NCBI GenBank assembly: GCA_902788345.1
Contig: CADAJP010000007.1
Location: forward strand, 1 to 58,574
Source: an uncultured bacterium
GTDB lineage: Bacteria > Cyanobacteriota > Vampirovibrionia > Gastranaerophilales > Gastranaerophilaceae
Direction: 5' to 3'
DNA: 58,574 bases
Made by a program: the position numbers and the translations under genes. Positions within the stretch are counted from its first letter, which is position 1; the number at the start of each line of letters is the position of its first letter. Shown here piece by piece: positions 40,923 to 48,572 of the stretch. The notes under the pieces are model-generated. The model saw nothing but the letters and a program-made list of their open reading frames with translations, was not told where the DNA came from and made no database searches.

Positions 40923-41816
40923 TTAACAAGTTTTTATATCTTTCTGAATTTGTTCCTTTAGTTCGTCCAAACCCGAAAATTTCTTTTCTGAACGAATAAA
41001 TTTCAAAAATTTAACTTCTATATTTTGGAAGTAGATATTTTCATTAAAATCGAAAATATTTACTTCCAAAATTTTTGAGCAATTTTCACACACAGTAGGT
41101 TTGCTGCCAAAATTCGCAATACCACGATACTCTTTACCGCCTGCTAAAACTTTTACACCGTAAACGCCGTTAGGAAGCTCTATAATATTTTGGGGATACA
41201 AAATATTTGCAGTCGGGAACCCTATTGTTCTGCCAATTTTATTTCCTTCAATCACTTCACCGCTTACACTAAACTCCCTGCCAAGCATTGCATTTGCCGA
41301 TTCGACATTTCCGCATTTAATATAATCCCTGATTTTTGAACTGCTTACTATTTCAGAATTTATTTTTTGGGGCGGAATTTCAAAGTATTCATATCCGTAT
41401 TTTACGGAATTATCCGTCAAAAATTTTGCATCTCCGCTTCTTTTTGCACCAAAAGTATGATTAAATCCGGTAAAGATTGCTTTTGGCGAAAAATATTTTA
41501 TAAGAATTTTCTCCAGATAATCAACTGCACTTAAACCTGAAATCATAGTAAAATCTAACTCAATCAGATAATCAATCCCTAAATTTTCTATCAATTTATA
41601 ACTAAATTCCCTTTGGCAGATATAACTTGGCTGAACATTTTTCAGATAACACACAGGATGATTTTTAAAAGTGATAACAGCAGATTTAAGACCATTTTTA
41701 CCGGCATAATCGACAGCAGAAGCTATAACTTTTTGATGAGCTGCATGTACGCCGTCAAAAAAACCTAAGGCTATCGATAAATTTTTTAAATACTCTAAAT
41801 TTTTTATTATCTGCAT
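40923..41816 (-). CDS. ribF: Bifunctional riboflavin kinase/FAD synthetase
   Basis: A 297-residue enzyme that makes FMN and then FAD. The N-terminal adenylyltransferase has ALGFFDGVHAAHQ and GFNHTFGAKRSG. The C-terminal flavokinase has GRTIGFPTANI and PNGVYGVKV. I use the ATG at 41816; the GTG at 41822 sits directly after TATAAT and cannot be the start of a transcript. The ATG is six bases after the -10 box with no ribosome site. Confidence 0.93.
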   Translation of the reverse strand: MQIIKNLEYLKNLSIALGFFDGVHAAHQKVIASAVDYAGKNGLKSAVITFKNHPVCYLKNVQPSYICQREFSYKLIENLGIDYLIELDFTMISGLSAVDYLEKILIKYFSPKAIFTGFNHTFGAKRSGDAKFLTDNSVKYGYEYFEIPPQKINSEIVSSSKIRDYIKCGNVESANAMLGREFSVSGEVIEGNKIGRTIGFPTANILYPQNIIELPNGVYGVKVLAGGKEYRGIANFGSKPTVCENCSKILEVNIFDFNENIYFQNIEVKFLKFIRSEKKFSGLDELKEQIQKDIKTC

Positions 41817-41822
41817 GACCAC

Positions 41823-41828
41823 ATTATA
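41823..41828 (-). promoter_or_regulatory. -10 box of ribF, leaderless arrangement
   Basis: A perfect TATAAT on the - strand ends six bases before the ATG at 41816. No good -35 box. Confidence 0.65.
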
Positions 41829-41861
41829 ACACGATTTAAGACCGATAAAAACATTTTACTC

Positions 41862-41890
41862 TTGAAAACACCTAAAAAATATGATATACT
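41862..41890 (+). promoter_or_regulatory. Promoter of the YtxH/DUF948 cluster
   Basis: TTGAAA (41862-41867) and TATACT (41885-41890) with a 17-base spacer. Confidence 0.7.
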
Positions 41891-41923
41891 TACAGCGTTA
41901 AGTATAGAACGAGGTTTACAACT

Positions 41924-42250
41924 ATGTGCAAAAAGAATGATGCTTTTTTATTCTCAATGGGAATAATCGCAGGTGTTGTGGGCGGTATAGTCGCAGGTGT
42001 TCTTTATGCTCCTAAATCAGGAGAAGAAGCAAGGAAAGAACTTAAAGAGGCAGCTTGTGAATTATACGAAAAACACGCACCGCAAATTATTGAAGCAAAA
42101 AAACAGGCTTTAGAATCTATTGATTTGATGAATTACAAAATTGAAAGACAATTCAGAAAATTAAATAATGCTCTTAAATCAAAAAAAATGCTTAAAGCAA
42201 AAGCTCTTGAAGATATTACAAATTCCGGCGACAGCGAATTTGATTACTAG
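41924..42250 (+). CDS. YtxH-domain protein
   Basis: A 108-residue protein. A glycine-rich membrane helix (MGIIAGVVGGIVAGVLYAPKSGEEARKEL, about 12-40) is the YtxH signature, followed by a charged helical tail. YtxH proteins are general-stress or envelope-associated proteins of unknown mechanism. It begins a cluster with a DUF948 protein and a second YtxH, an arrangement also seen in Firmicutes. ACGAGG lies upstream. Confidence 0.85.
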   Translation: MCKKNDAFLFSMGIIAGVVGGIVAGVLYAPKSGEEARKELKEAACELYEKHAPQIIEAKKQALESIDLMNYKIERQFRKLNNALKSKKMLKAKALEDITNSGDSEFDY

Positions 42251-42265
42251 GAAAGGACTGAAATA

Positions 42266-42634
42266 ATGGCTATTGAAATATCTGAATCCGTTTTAAATTA
42301 CGGTTTGACTTTCCTTACAATATCAACAGGAATTGTTGTATTGGTTATCGGCGGTTTTGCGGCAAAACTTATTTTTGATGCGACAAAACTTGCTCAAGAT
42401 GCCAGAATTACGCTCAATATTGTCAATGAGGAATTAAAACCGACACTTGAAGAAGTAAACAAAGCATTAAAATCCGTCAATGATATTGTTCAAAGCGCAA
42501 ATGAAGGAATGGGAAATGTAAAATCCGGAATCGGAAACATTATAACCAAAACTAAATTACTTTCCGGCAGTATTTTGGGCGGAATTGTAAAAGGATTTAT
42601 AACAGTATATAACCTTTTAGGTAAGAAAAAATAA
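42266..42634 (+). CDS. DUF948-like membrane protein
   Basis: A 122-residue protein with a membrane helix at about 13-35 (GLTFLTISTGIVVLVIGGFAAKLIF). A heptad-like region follows (AQDARITLNIVNEELKPTLEEVNKALKSVNDIV), typical of DUF948/YtxG proteins. It lies 15 bases after the first YtxH gene. Function unknown; likely works with the YtxH proteins at the membrane. Confidence 0.8.
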   Translation: MAIEISESVLNYGLTFLTISTGIVVLVIGGFAAKLIFDATKLAQDARITLNIVNEELKPTLEEVNKALKSVNDIVQSANEGMGNVKSGIGNIITKTKLLSGSILGGIVKGFITVYNLLGKKK

Positions 42635-42708
42635 ACCTTTGGGTATGTAGTTTCCATAAAAAATGATTTATAGTATGTAAGTAATAAAAACAGTAAAGGA
42701 GAAAAACT

Positions 42709-42978
42709 ATGTCAGCAGGAAAATTTATAGCAGGTTTTATCGTAGGCGGCGCAATCGGAGCGATTGCAGGTATATTATTAGCACCAAAGTCAGGTGAAGA
42801 AACAAGACAAATGCTTTCTGATTCCGCAAAAGACATGATTAAAAAAGCTGATGAAACAGCTAAACAAATTCAGTCAAAAGCAGAAGATGCTGTAACTGAA
42901 TTACAGAAAAAAGGCGAAGAAATAAAAGACAAACTTCAGGATTTAATCAATAAACAAAAAGATGAAAACCCTGCATAA
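42709..42978 (+). CDS. Second YtxH-domain protein
   Basis: An 89-residue protein with a glycine-rich helix (FIAGFIVGGAIGAIAGILLAPKSGEETRQML, about 5-35) and a coiled-coil-like Lys/Glu/Gln tail. AAAGGAGAA precedes the ATG. It closes the cluster and is followed by a strong terminator. Confidence 0.85.
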   Translation: MSAGKFIAGFIVGGAIGAIAGILLAPKSGEETRQMLSDSAKDMIKKADETAKQIQSKAEDAVTELQKKGEEIKDKLQDLINKQKDENPA

Positions 42979-42999
42979 GCAGTATAAACAAAAATGAAA

Positions 43000-43030
43000 A
43001 TCCCTGCAAAATACTTGCAGGGATTTTTTT
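43000..43030 (+). terminator. Intrinsic terminator after the YtxH cluster
   Basis: ATCCCTGCAA/TTGCAGGGAT stem followed by seven T. Confidence 0.9.
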
Positions 43031-43054
43031 ATAGTTTTGTTATAAAATATTTAC

Positions 43055-43342
43055 ATGGAACAATTTACAAACGAAGATATAAAAACACTTTTCGGGAATA
43101 TCTGCTGTTCAAAATGCAGAAACGATTTCACAATTGATGATATTACGATAAAAGAGCGGCATGCAGATACTTTGATTTGCAATTTAACCTGCAAAAAATG
43201 TTTTAAAGACTTTGGAGATATTGTTTTCAATTTTAACCGCAAATCAAAAAAACATTCACCGATGGAAATCATTGACGGACCGGCACCTATAAATGCAGAT
43301 GACGTGATTGATGCACACAGATTTATAAAAAGAATGAAATAA
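43055..43342 (+). CDS. Small zinc-ribbon-like protein
   Basis: A 95-residue protein. CCSKC (about 17-21) and CNLTCKKC (about 42-49) give two cysteine pairs of zinc-ribbon type. The C-terminal PINADDVIDAHRFIKRMK is a short helix. It lies six bases after TAAAAT (43043-43048) without a ribosome site and 13 bases before the lpd-like gene, probably cotranscribed with it. Partner or nucleic-acid target unknown. Confidence 0.7.
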   Translation: MEQFTNEDIKTLFGNICCSKCRNDFTIDDITIKERHADTLICNLTCKKCFKDFGDIVFNFNRKSKKHSPMEIIDGPAPINADDVIDAHRFIKRMK

Positions 43343-43355
43343 AAGGAAATAGTTT

Positions 43356-44594
43356 ATGGCAGATTTTTACGATACAGGAATTATTGGCGGAGGCCCTGCA
43401 GGATATAGTGCAGCTTTACACCTTGCCCAAAACGGCAAAAAAGTTATTCTTTTTGAAAAAGAAAATATCGGCGGAGTTTGTCTTAATAAAGGTTGCATAC
43501 CGACTAAAGCAATTATGCATGTTTCAGAATTATACAAAGAAATGAAAAACTGCGAAAATCTTGGAATTTCAGCCGCAGAAATTAAACTTGATTATAACAA
43601 AGTTAAAGAACGCAAAAACAAGATAATTGAAACACTACGAAAAGGAATAGAACTTGCCCTAAAAAATTCTAAAGTTACCGTCATAAAAGAAAATGCACAA
43701 ATTTTATCCAAAACCGAAATCAAAGCAGGAGAAGAAATTTTTAACTGTCGAGAAATAATCTGCGCTGAGGGTTCAAGTCCAAAAGCGATACCAAATATTG
43801 AATTTGACCACAAATTTATTTTATCTTCAGATGATATTTTGGAACTTGAAACCCTGCCTCAAAGTGTGCTAATAATAGGCTCGGGTGCAATCGGAACAGA
43901 ATGGGCAAGAATATTTGCAAATTTTGGGGTTGAAACAACTGTAATTGAAATAGCACCGAATCTTTTACCGCTTGCAGATACAGAAGTTTCAAAACGACTG
44001 GAGAGAATTTTTAAATCAAATAAAATTAAATATTTCACATCAACAGGGATAAAAGAAATTAAAAATAAGCAGGTTACACTTACAAATGACGAAGTATTAA
44101 ATCCTGAAATCATTTTACTTGCAACAGGCAGAAAACCAAATACAAAAACAAAAATAGAAGGGGTAGAATATATCGGGGATACCGCCGGAGAAATTCAGCT
44201 TGCACATTATGCAATTAAACAGGCGATAGAACTTTCTGACAATATACCGTTTAGAAAAGATTTAACTCCATCTGTTGTATATGGCTCGCCGGAAATTGCA
44301 TGGATTGGGAAAAGAGAACAGGATTTAGAAGGGAGCGAATACAAAAAATCTCTAACACTTGTATCTTCTCTTGGAAAAGCGCATTGTGACAACCAAACAG
44401 ACGGCTTTATAAAAATTCTTGCGCAAAATGACAAAATACTTGGAGCGCATATTGTTTCAAAAGAAGCATCCGCTCTAATTCAGCAGATAACAATAGCAAT
44501 GCAGAATGATATTTCCGCATCAAAACTCAAAGAAGTATGTTTTGCTCATCCTACATACTCAGAAGGTATATTCGAAGGACTTTTTAAGCTATAA
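43356..44594 (+). CDS. Dihydrolipoamide dehydrogenase-like flavoprotein, shortened
   Basis: A 412-residue class I pyridine nucleotide-disulfide oxidoreductase. FAD motif IIGGGPAGYSAA, redox disulfide Cys42/Cys47 in GGVCLNKGCIPTK, NAD motif IIGSGAIGTEWA, and the C-terminal HPTYSE with the catalytic His-Glu are all present. Typical Lpd is about 460 residues. The segment between GRKPN and the second FAD motif (IGD) is contracted by roughly 25-30 residues. No 2-oxoacid dehydrogenase or glycine-cleavage gene is adjacent, so the partner disulfide is unknown. AAAGGAAA precedes the ATG. Confidence 0.85.
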   Translation: MADFYDTGIIGGGPAGYSAALHLAQNGKKVILFEKENIGGVCLNKGCIPTKAIMHVSELYKEMKNCENLGISAAEIKLDYNKVKERKNKIIETLRKGIELALKNSKVTVIKENAQILSKTEIKAGEEIFNCREIICAEGSSPKAIPNIEFDHKFILSSDDILELETLPQSVLIIGSGAIGTEWARIFANFGVETTVIEIAPNLLPLADTEVSKRLERIFKSNKIKYFTSTGIKEIKNKQVTLTNDEVLNPEIILLATGRKPNTKTKIEGVEYIGDTAGEIQLAHYAIKQAIELSDNIPFRKDLTPSVVYGSPEIAWIGKREQDLEGSEYKKSLTLVSSLGKAHCDNQTDGFIKILAQNDKILGAHIVSKEASALIQQITIAMQNDISASKLKEVCFAHPTYSEGIFEGLFKL

Positions 44595-44596
44595 AA

Positions 44597-44845
44597 TTAA
44601 GGAGTCAACTGTGAAGATATTTCTGCGACAATTCTTGAAATATCAGAACCGCCGATAGAAACTTCTAAAATTAACGGAGCATATATTAAGACAGTTTCTT
44701 GGTATGACATTGAATCAACATCAACAATGTCAAATTCCACAAAATCTTCACCTACGTATTTTATTTTACCGTATTCACCACCGGACGCCCACTTCATATA
44801 AACATATCTGTTTTCATATCCCTTAAGTTTTTGAATCAATCTCAT
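44597..44845 (-). CDS. Small hypothetical beta-rich protein
   Basis: An 82-residue protein (MRLIQKLKGYENRYVYMKWASG at the start, SRIVAEISSQLTP at the end). Strand-rich composition suggests a small barrel, but no family was recognised. AGGTG lies upstream of the ATG. It converges with the lpd-like gene two bases away. Confidence 0.6.
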   Translation of the reverse strand: MRLIQKLKGYENRYVYMKWASGGEYGKIKYVGEDFVEFDIVDVDSMSYQETVLIYAPLILEVSIGGSDISRIVAEISSQLTP

Positions 44846-44906
44846 AACACCTAATACCCTTACAATTTATATAATAATATTTTTTACGGTAAAGTCAATT
44901 ATCTTA

Positions 44907-45554
44907 TCAGACAGTAAATGTCCTGACTGAACCTTCCTGATGATAAAGCGGATATCCGCAAACAAGCTCAAAAACAGCCAACACAACATCACGAGGTGCA
45001 TCTGTCTGGTTTAGTGCAATCTCTTTTCCCGAGCGTTTTACTTTAAAAACACATTTTTGGGTTTGATCTGCAGGAATATACAAAGACGCAATTTCATTAT
45101 CATTTTCTAAAAGTCTTGTCATTTCTTCATCATGATCTTTTACACCCTGCATAATATCGTTGTAGTTCCCTTTTATCGCAATTATACGGTTTGACGGAAT
45201 ATGTCTGCCTTCATCCCTGTATAAAACCTGAGGCTTAAAATTACATCTTGTTGTAAAACTAAATGTATGCCACAAAATATTTGTAACAACTACAGATTTT
45301 GAAGCATCTGTTTCCGTATAAATATTTTGGGTTGTAACCCCTCTTGAAGAAAAAGATTGTTTAAGGTTATCCGATACGGTATTCAGGCAATCTATCATTC
45401 TTGAAAAAATCTCATTCGTATTAACAGTTGCATTTTGATAATCTAAAAACTGTTTATACATATGGGTCGAAACAAGTTCAACTCTCTCCTGAATTACAAT
45501 ATCTTTCTTTGTTGCCGTTTCTGAATTGTCAAAACTTTCAAAATTATTAAACAA
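44907..45554 (-). CDS. Hypothetical protein
   Basis: A 215-residue soluble protein, not recognised. The first 80 residues are helical with polar repeats. The C-terminal half contains VLYRDEGRHIPSNRIIAIKG and AVFELVCGYPLYHQEG. Translation appears to start at TTG (AAGGAAAG upstream), preceded by TATAAT around 45587-45592 on the - strand. Confidence 0.6.
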   Translation of the reverse strand: MFNNFESFDNSETATKKDIVIQERVELVSTHMYKQFLDYQNATVNTNEIFSRMIDCLNTVSDNLKQSFSSRGVTTQNIYTETDASKSVVVTNILWHTFSFTTRCNFKPQVLYRDEGRHIPSNRIIAIKGNYNDIMQGVKDHDEEMTRLLENDNEIASLYIPADQTQKCVFKVKRSGKEIALNQTDAPRDVVLAVFELVCGYPLYHQEGSVRTFTV

Positions 45555-45692
45555 TTTCTCTTTCCTTATGTATCTTTACGATAATTATACACTTATTCAT
45601 TTTAAAAATAAATAATAAAAAACGGTTATTTACAATTTTTATTATTTACATAAAAATTGCATTTACAATATCAATTTTTGCACAAATAATCT

Positions 45693-46424
45693 TTATTCAT
45701 TAAATTCTTGAATAGAAATTGACTCAATTTCACTTAAATTTTGGAAGGATTTATATAGATCTTTTATTGATTTTTTATCAAGAACATTTATGACACAGGT
45801 AATTTTGGAAGATTTTTCATCCGCATTAAGCTGACGTTTTTTCAACTCAGAAATATCCTGATATTTTTCAATAATAAAATCCTGAACGGTTTGAACATAC
45901 TCATTTGCACAAACAATACCGACTTTTATAGGTCTTGTTCTTTTTGTACTTGACGGAAGAACATTCTTTTCAAAAATTCTTACCATTACAAGAGTCAAAA
46001 TAGCCATTGCAGTACCTGCGAACGCAATATCAAACATTCCCGCACCACACGCCATACCGATACTTGCCGCAATCCACAATGTAGAAGCTGTAGTTAACCC
46101 TAAAACAATCGGGCCGTTTCTTAAAACCGTACCAGCGCCAATAAAGCCGATACCTGTTACAACCTGTGCAGCAACCCTTGCGGTATCTCTTATACCTGTA
46201 GCCTGTGATATGATTACATTATCACCATGTGCAAATGTCGGGAAACCGTATATTGAAATCAAAGTAAAAATACAAGCACCCAAAGCCACCATTATATGAG
46301 TTCTCAAACCGGCATATTTATTGGTTAATTCCCTTTCCAAGCCGATACAAAAACCAAATGCTCCGGCAGCAAAAATACTTAATACAAAATTCAAATTTAT
46401 TATGTGATCTAAATTTAAAAACAT
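45693..46424 (-). CDS. MgtC/SapB-family membrane protein
   Basis: A 243-residue protein with an N-terminal MgtC domain of about five membrane segments. FCIGLERELTNKYAGLRTHIMVALGA, VTGIGFIGAGTVLR and GLTTASTLWIAASIGMACG are the family blocks. A soluble C-terminal domain of about 80 residues, probably ACT-like, follows. MgtC proteins bind and inhibit other membrane proteins and help growth at low Mg2+. AAGGAGAG precedes the ATG. It lies just after the Opp-type permease genes but is probably separately functional. Confidence 0.88.
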   Translation of the reverse strand: MFLNLDHIINLNFVLSIFAAGAFGFCIGLERELTNKYAGLRTHIMVALGACIFTLISIYGFPTFAHGDNVIISQATGIRDTARVAAQVVTGIGFIGAGTVLRNGPIVLGLTTASTLWIAASIGMACGAGMFDIAFAGTAMAILTLVMVRIFEKNVLPSSTKRTRPIKVGIVCANEYVQTVQDFIIEKYQDISELKKRQLNADEKSSKITCVINVLDKKSIKDLYKSFQNLSEIESISIQEFNE

Positions 46425-46445
46425 AAATCTCTCCTTGTGACAAAC

Positions 46446-47513
46446 CTATTTTACTTTACTTTTAGGATCAAGCACATCCCTAATTGTATCACCTATCAGG
46501 TTAAATGCCAAAACGGATACAAAAATTAAAAATCCGGGACACAACAGCCAAGGCCTGTATAAGATATTTGTAAATTCCTGAGCCTCTTTTAGCATATTAC
46601 CCCAGCTTGCATCCGGCTGTTGAATACCTAACCCCAAAAAGCTCAAGCCTGATTCTGAAAGAATATATGACGGCACAGAAAGAGTCATTGCAACAATGAC
46701 AAAACTTGTTGTCTGTGGAAGAATATGCTTTATTATTATTCTTAAATCAGAGGCACCTATAGACTTTGCAGCCTGAACATATTCCTGTGTTTTGACAGAC
46801 AACACCATTCCTCTTACAACTCTTGCAAATCCTGCCCAGCCAATCAAAGCAAGAATTACCACAATAAGTAAAAACCGCTGTGTACTTGTCATGCCTGAAG
46901 GCAGTATTGAAGCTAAAATTATCAACAAATAAAAACTCGGAATAGACATAATACCTTCAGCAAAGCGCATCATTACAGCATCCACTTTTCCGCCAAAATA
47001 TCCTGATATACCTCCATATAACAAGCCTATAGGGAATAAGACAAACAAAGCAAGAAAACCTATTGTCATAGATATTCTTCCGCCAAAGAGCAAGCGTGAA
47101 AATACATCTCTGCCGTTTATATCCGTACCGAGCAAATATATTCTGCCTGCTTGATCAGTCGTAAATAAATGATGCCTTGTTTTCACAAGTCCTAAAAATT
47201 TATACGGCTGACCTTTACCCAAAAACTTTATATAATGCTTTTTACTTCTGTCTAAAGTATATTTTATTTCCAGATTATTTTGGTCAAATTCCCTTATATA
47301 GTTGTATGTGTACGGCTTTGAGAATTTACCGTTTTCATCTATCGTAAAAACTTTTGACGGCGGAACATAAGCCATTGTTCTGTCTGAAAAATCTTTTGTG
47401 TAAGGAGCAATAAAATCTGCAAAAAGCAATGCAAAATATATAACACCAAGCACTAAAAGTGCAATTCGCGCAAACTTATCTTTCCATAATTGCTTCAAAA
47501 CTTCCTTTATCAT
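46446..47513 (-). CDS. OppC-like ABC transporter permease
   Basis: A 355-residue inner-membrane permease of the peptide/nickel family. LLGTDINGRDVFSRLLFGGRIS and the EAA-type loop AAKSIGASDLRIIIKHILPQ, then ESGLSFLGLGIQQPDASWGNML, are diagnostic. A periplasmic insertion of about 80 residues follows the first membrane segment (about 15-35). The ATG overlaps the OppB stop by four bases. No OppD/OppF ATPase gene is present next to it. Confidence 0.9.
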   Translation of the reverse strand: MIKEVLKQLWKDKFARIALLVLGVIYFALLFADFIAPYTKDFSDRTMAYVPPSKVFTIDENGKFSKPYTYNYIREFDQNNLEIKYTLDRSKKHYIKFLGKGQPYKFLGLVKTRHHLFTTDQAGRIYLLGTDINGRDVFSRLLFGGRISMTIGFLALFVLFPIGLLYGGISGYFGGKVDAVMMRFAEGIMSIPSFYLLIILASILPSGMTSTQRFLLIVVILALIGWAGFARVVRGMVLSVKTQEYVQAAKSIGASDLRIIIKHILPQTTSFVIVAMTLSVPSYILSESGLSFLGLGIQQPDASWGNMLKEAQEFTNILYRPWLLCPGFLIFVSVLAFNLIGDTIRDVLDPKSKVK

Positions 47514-48481
47514 GCCTTACTCCTTATTCTCGGATCAGTAATGACTAAAAGAATATCCGCAATTAAATTACCTGCTATAAGCATAATTGCACCCATCATC
47601 AAAGATGCCATAACTAAATTTATATCAGATTTCATAACCGCTTCCAATATCAGACGCCCAAGCCCCGGGTATTGAAAAACATATTCTGTTAAAGCCGCAC
47701 CTGACAACAAGCCCGCAAATTCAAACCCTAAAAGGGTAATCATAGGGTTAACGGCATTACGCAATGCGTGCTTATATATTACAACATTCTCACTCAAGCC
47801 TTTTGCTCTTGCAAATTTTACATAATCACTATCCAATACATCAAGCATATTTGCTCTCATTTGCCTTTGTAAACCGGCTAAAGATATCGTAAATAAAACA
47901 ACAACAGGTAAAATTAAATGATGTGTAATATCCCAGAATTTTCCCCAAAAGCTCATTTCTGAAAAATTCGGACTTGTTAATCCACCAATAGGAAACCAGC
48001 CTGTTTTAACAGCAAACATCAATAACAAAACCGCAAAGAAGAATGACGGAATTGCCATACCTATACTTGTTATAACCGTCATCATCCTGTCAAACGGCGA
48101 TTTCCACCGCACAGCAGCAATTATTCCAAGCGGAACACCAACAAGCCACGTTAACAAAATAACTATTGAAGTCAATAACAAAGTATTAGGTATCCTCTCA
48201 CCCAGCTTTGTACTAACCTTTTCTCCTGTTGAAGTAACACCCAAATCACCTTTTACAAATGATATTGCCCATTTGCCATACTGAATAATTATAGGTTTAT
48301 CCAAACCAAGACGGGCTTTTTCTCTTTGTACGGTTTCAGGCGAAACTGACGGGTTGAGCTTTAACTCTGCCAAAGGATCGACAGGAGAAAGCCTGATTAT
48401 GAAAAAACTGACCAATGAAACTATTATCAACAATGGTATGGTTTGAAGTATGCGTTTTAGTATGTATTTTAGTATTTCCAT
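47510..48481 (-). CDS. OppB-like ABC transporter permease
   Basis: About 323 residues from the ATG at 48481. A longer frame to 48526 would start inside the palindromic repeat. ILKRILQTIPLLIIVSLVSFFIIRLSPVDP is the canonical N-terminus. FARAKGLSENVVIYKHALRNAVNP is the EAA loop that contacts the ATPase. No good ribosome site is visible before the ATG. The repeat element separates it from the binding-protein gene. Confidence 0.88.
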   Translation of the reverse strand: MEILKYILKRILQTIPLLIIVSLVSFFIIRLSPVDPLAELKLNPSVSPETVQREKARLGLDKPIIIQYGKWAISFVKGDLGVTSTGEKVSTKLGERIPNTLLLTSIVILLTWLVGVPLGIIAAVRWKSPFDRMMTVITSIGMAIPSFFFAVLLLMFAVKTGWFPIGGLTSPNFSEMSFWGKFWDITHHLILPVVVLFTISLAGLQRQMRANMLDVLDSDYVKFARAKGLSENVVIYKHALRNAVNPMITLLGFEFAGLLSGAALTEYVFQYPGLGRLILEAVMKSDINLVMASLMMGAIMLIAGNLIADILLVITDPRIRSKA

Positions 48482-48485
48482 TTTT

Positions 48486-48572
48486 TTAATGAATAAGATA
48501 ATAAGGATATAAGGGAATAAATTCATTTATATTTAAAAGAACTTATTTTCCTATTTCCTTATTCACTTATTG
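48486..48572. repeat. Dispersed palindromic repeat, copy 3
   Basis: A short imperfect palindrome of about 85 bases. The left arm (AATAAGATAATAAGG, then GAATAAATTCATTT) and the right arm in reverse (AATAAGTGAATAAGG, then AAATAAGTTCTTTT) match each other and the arms of copy 2. It lies between the binding-protein and OppB genes, and the right arm supplies the last two codons and the TGA of the binding-protein gene. Confidence 0.75.
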
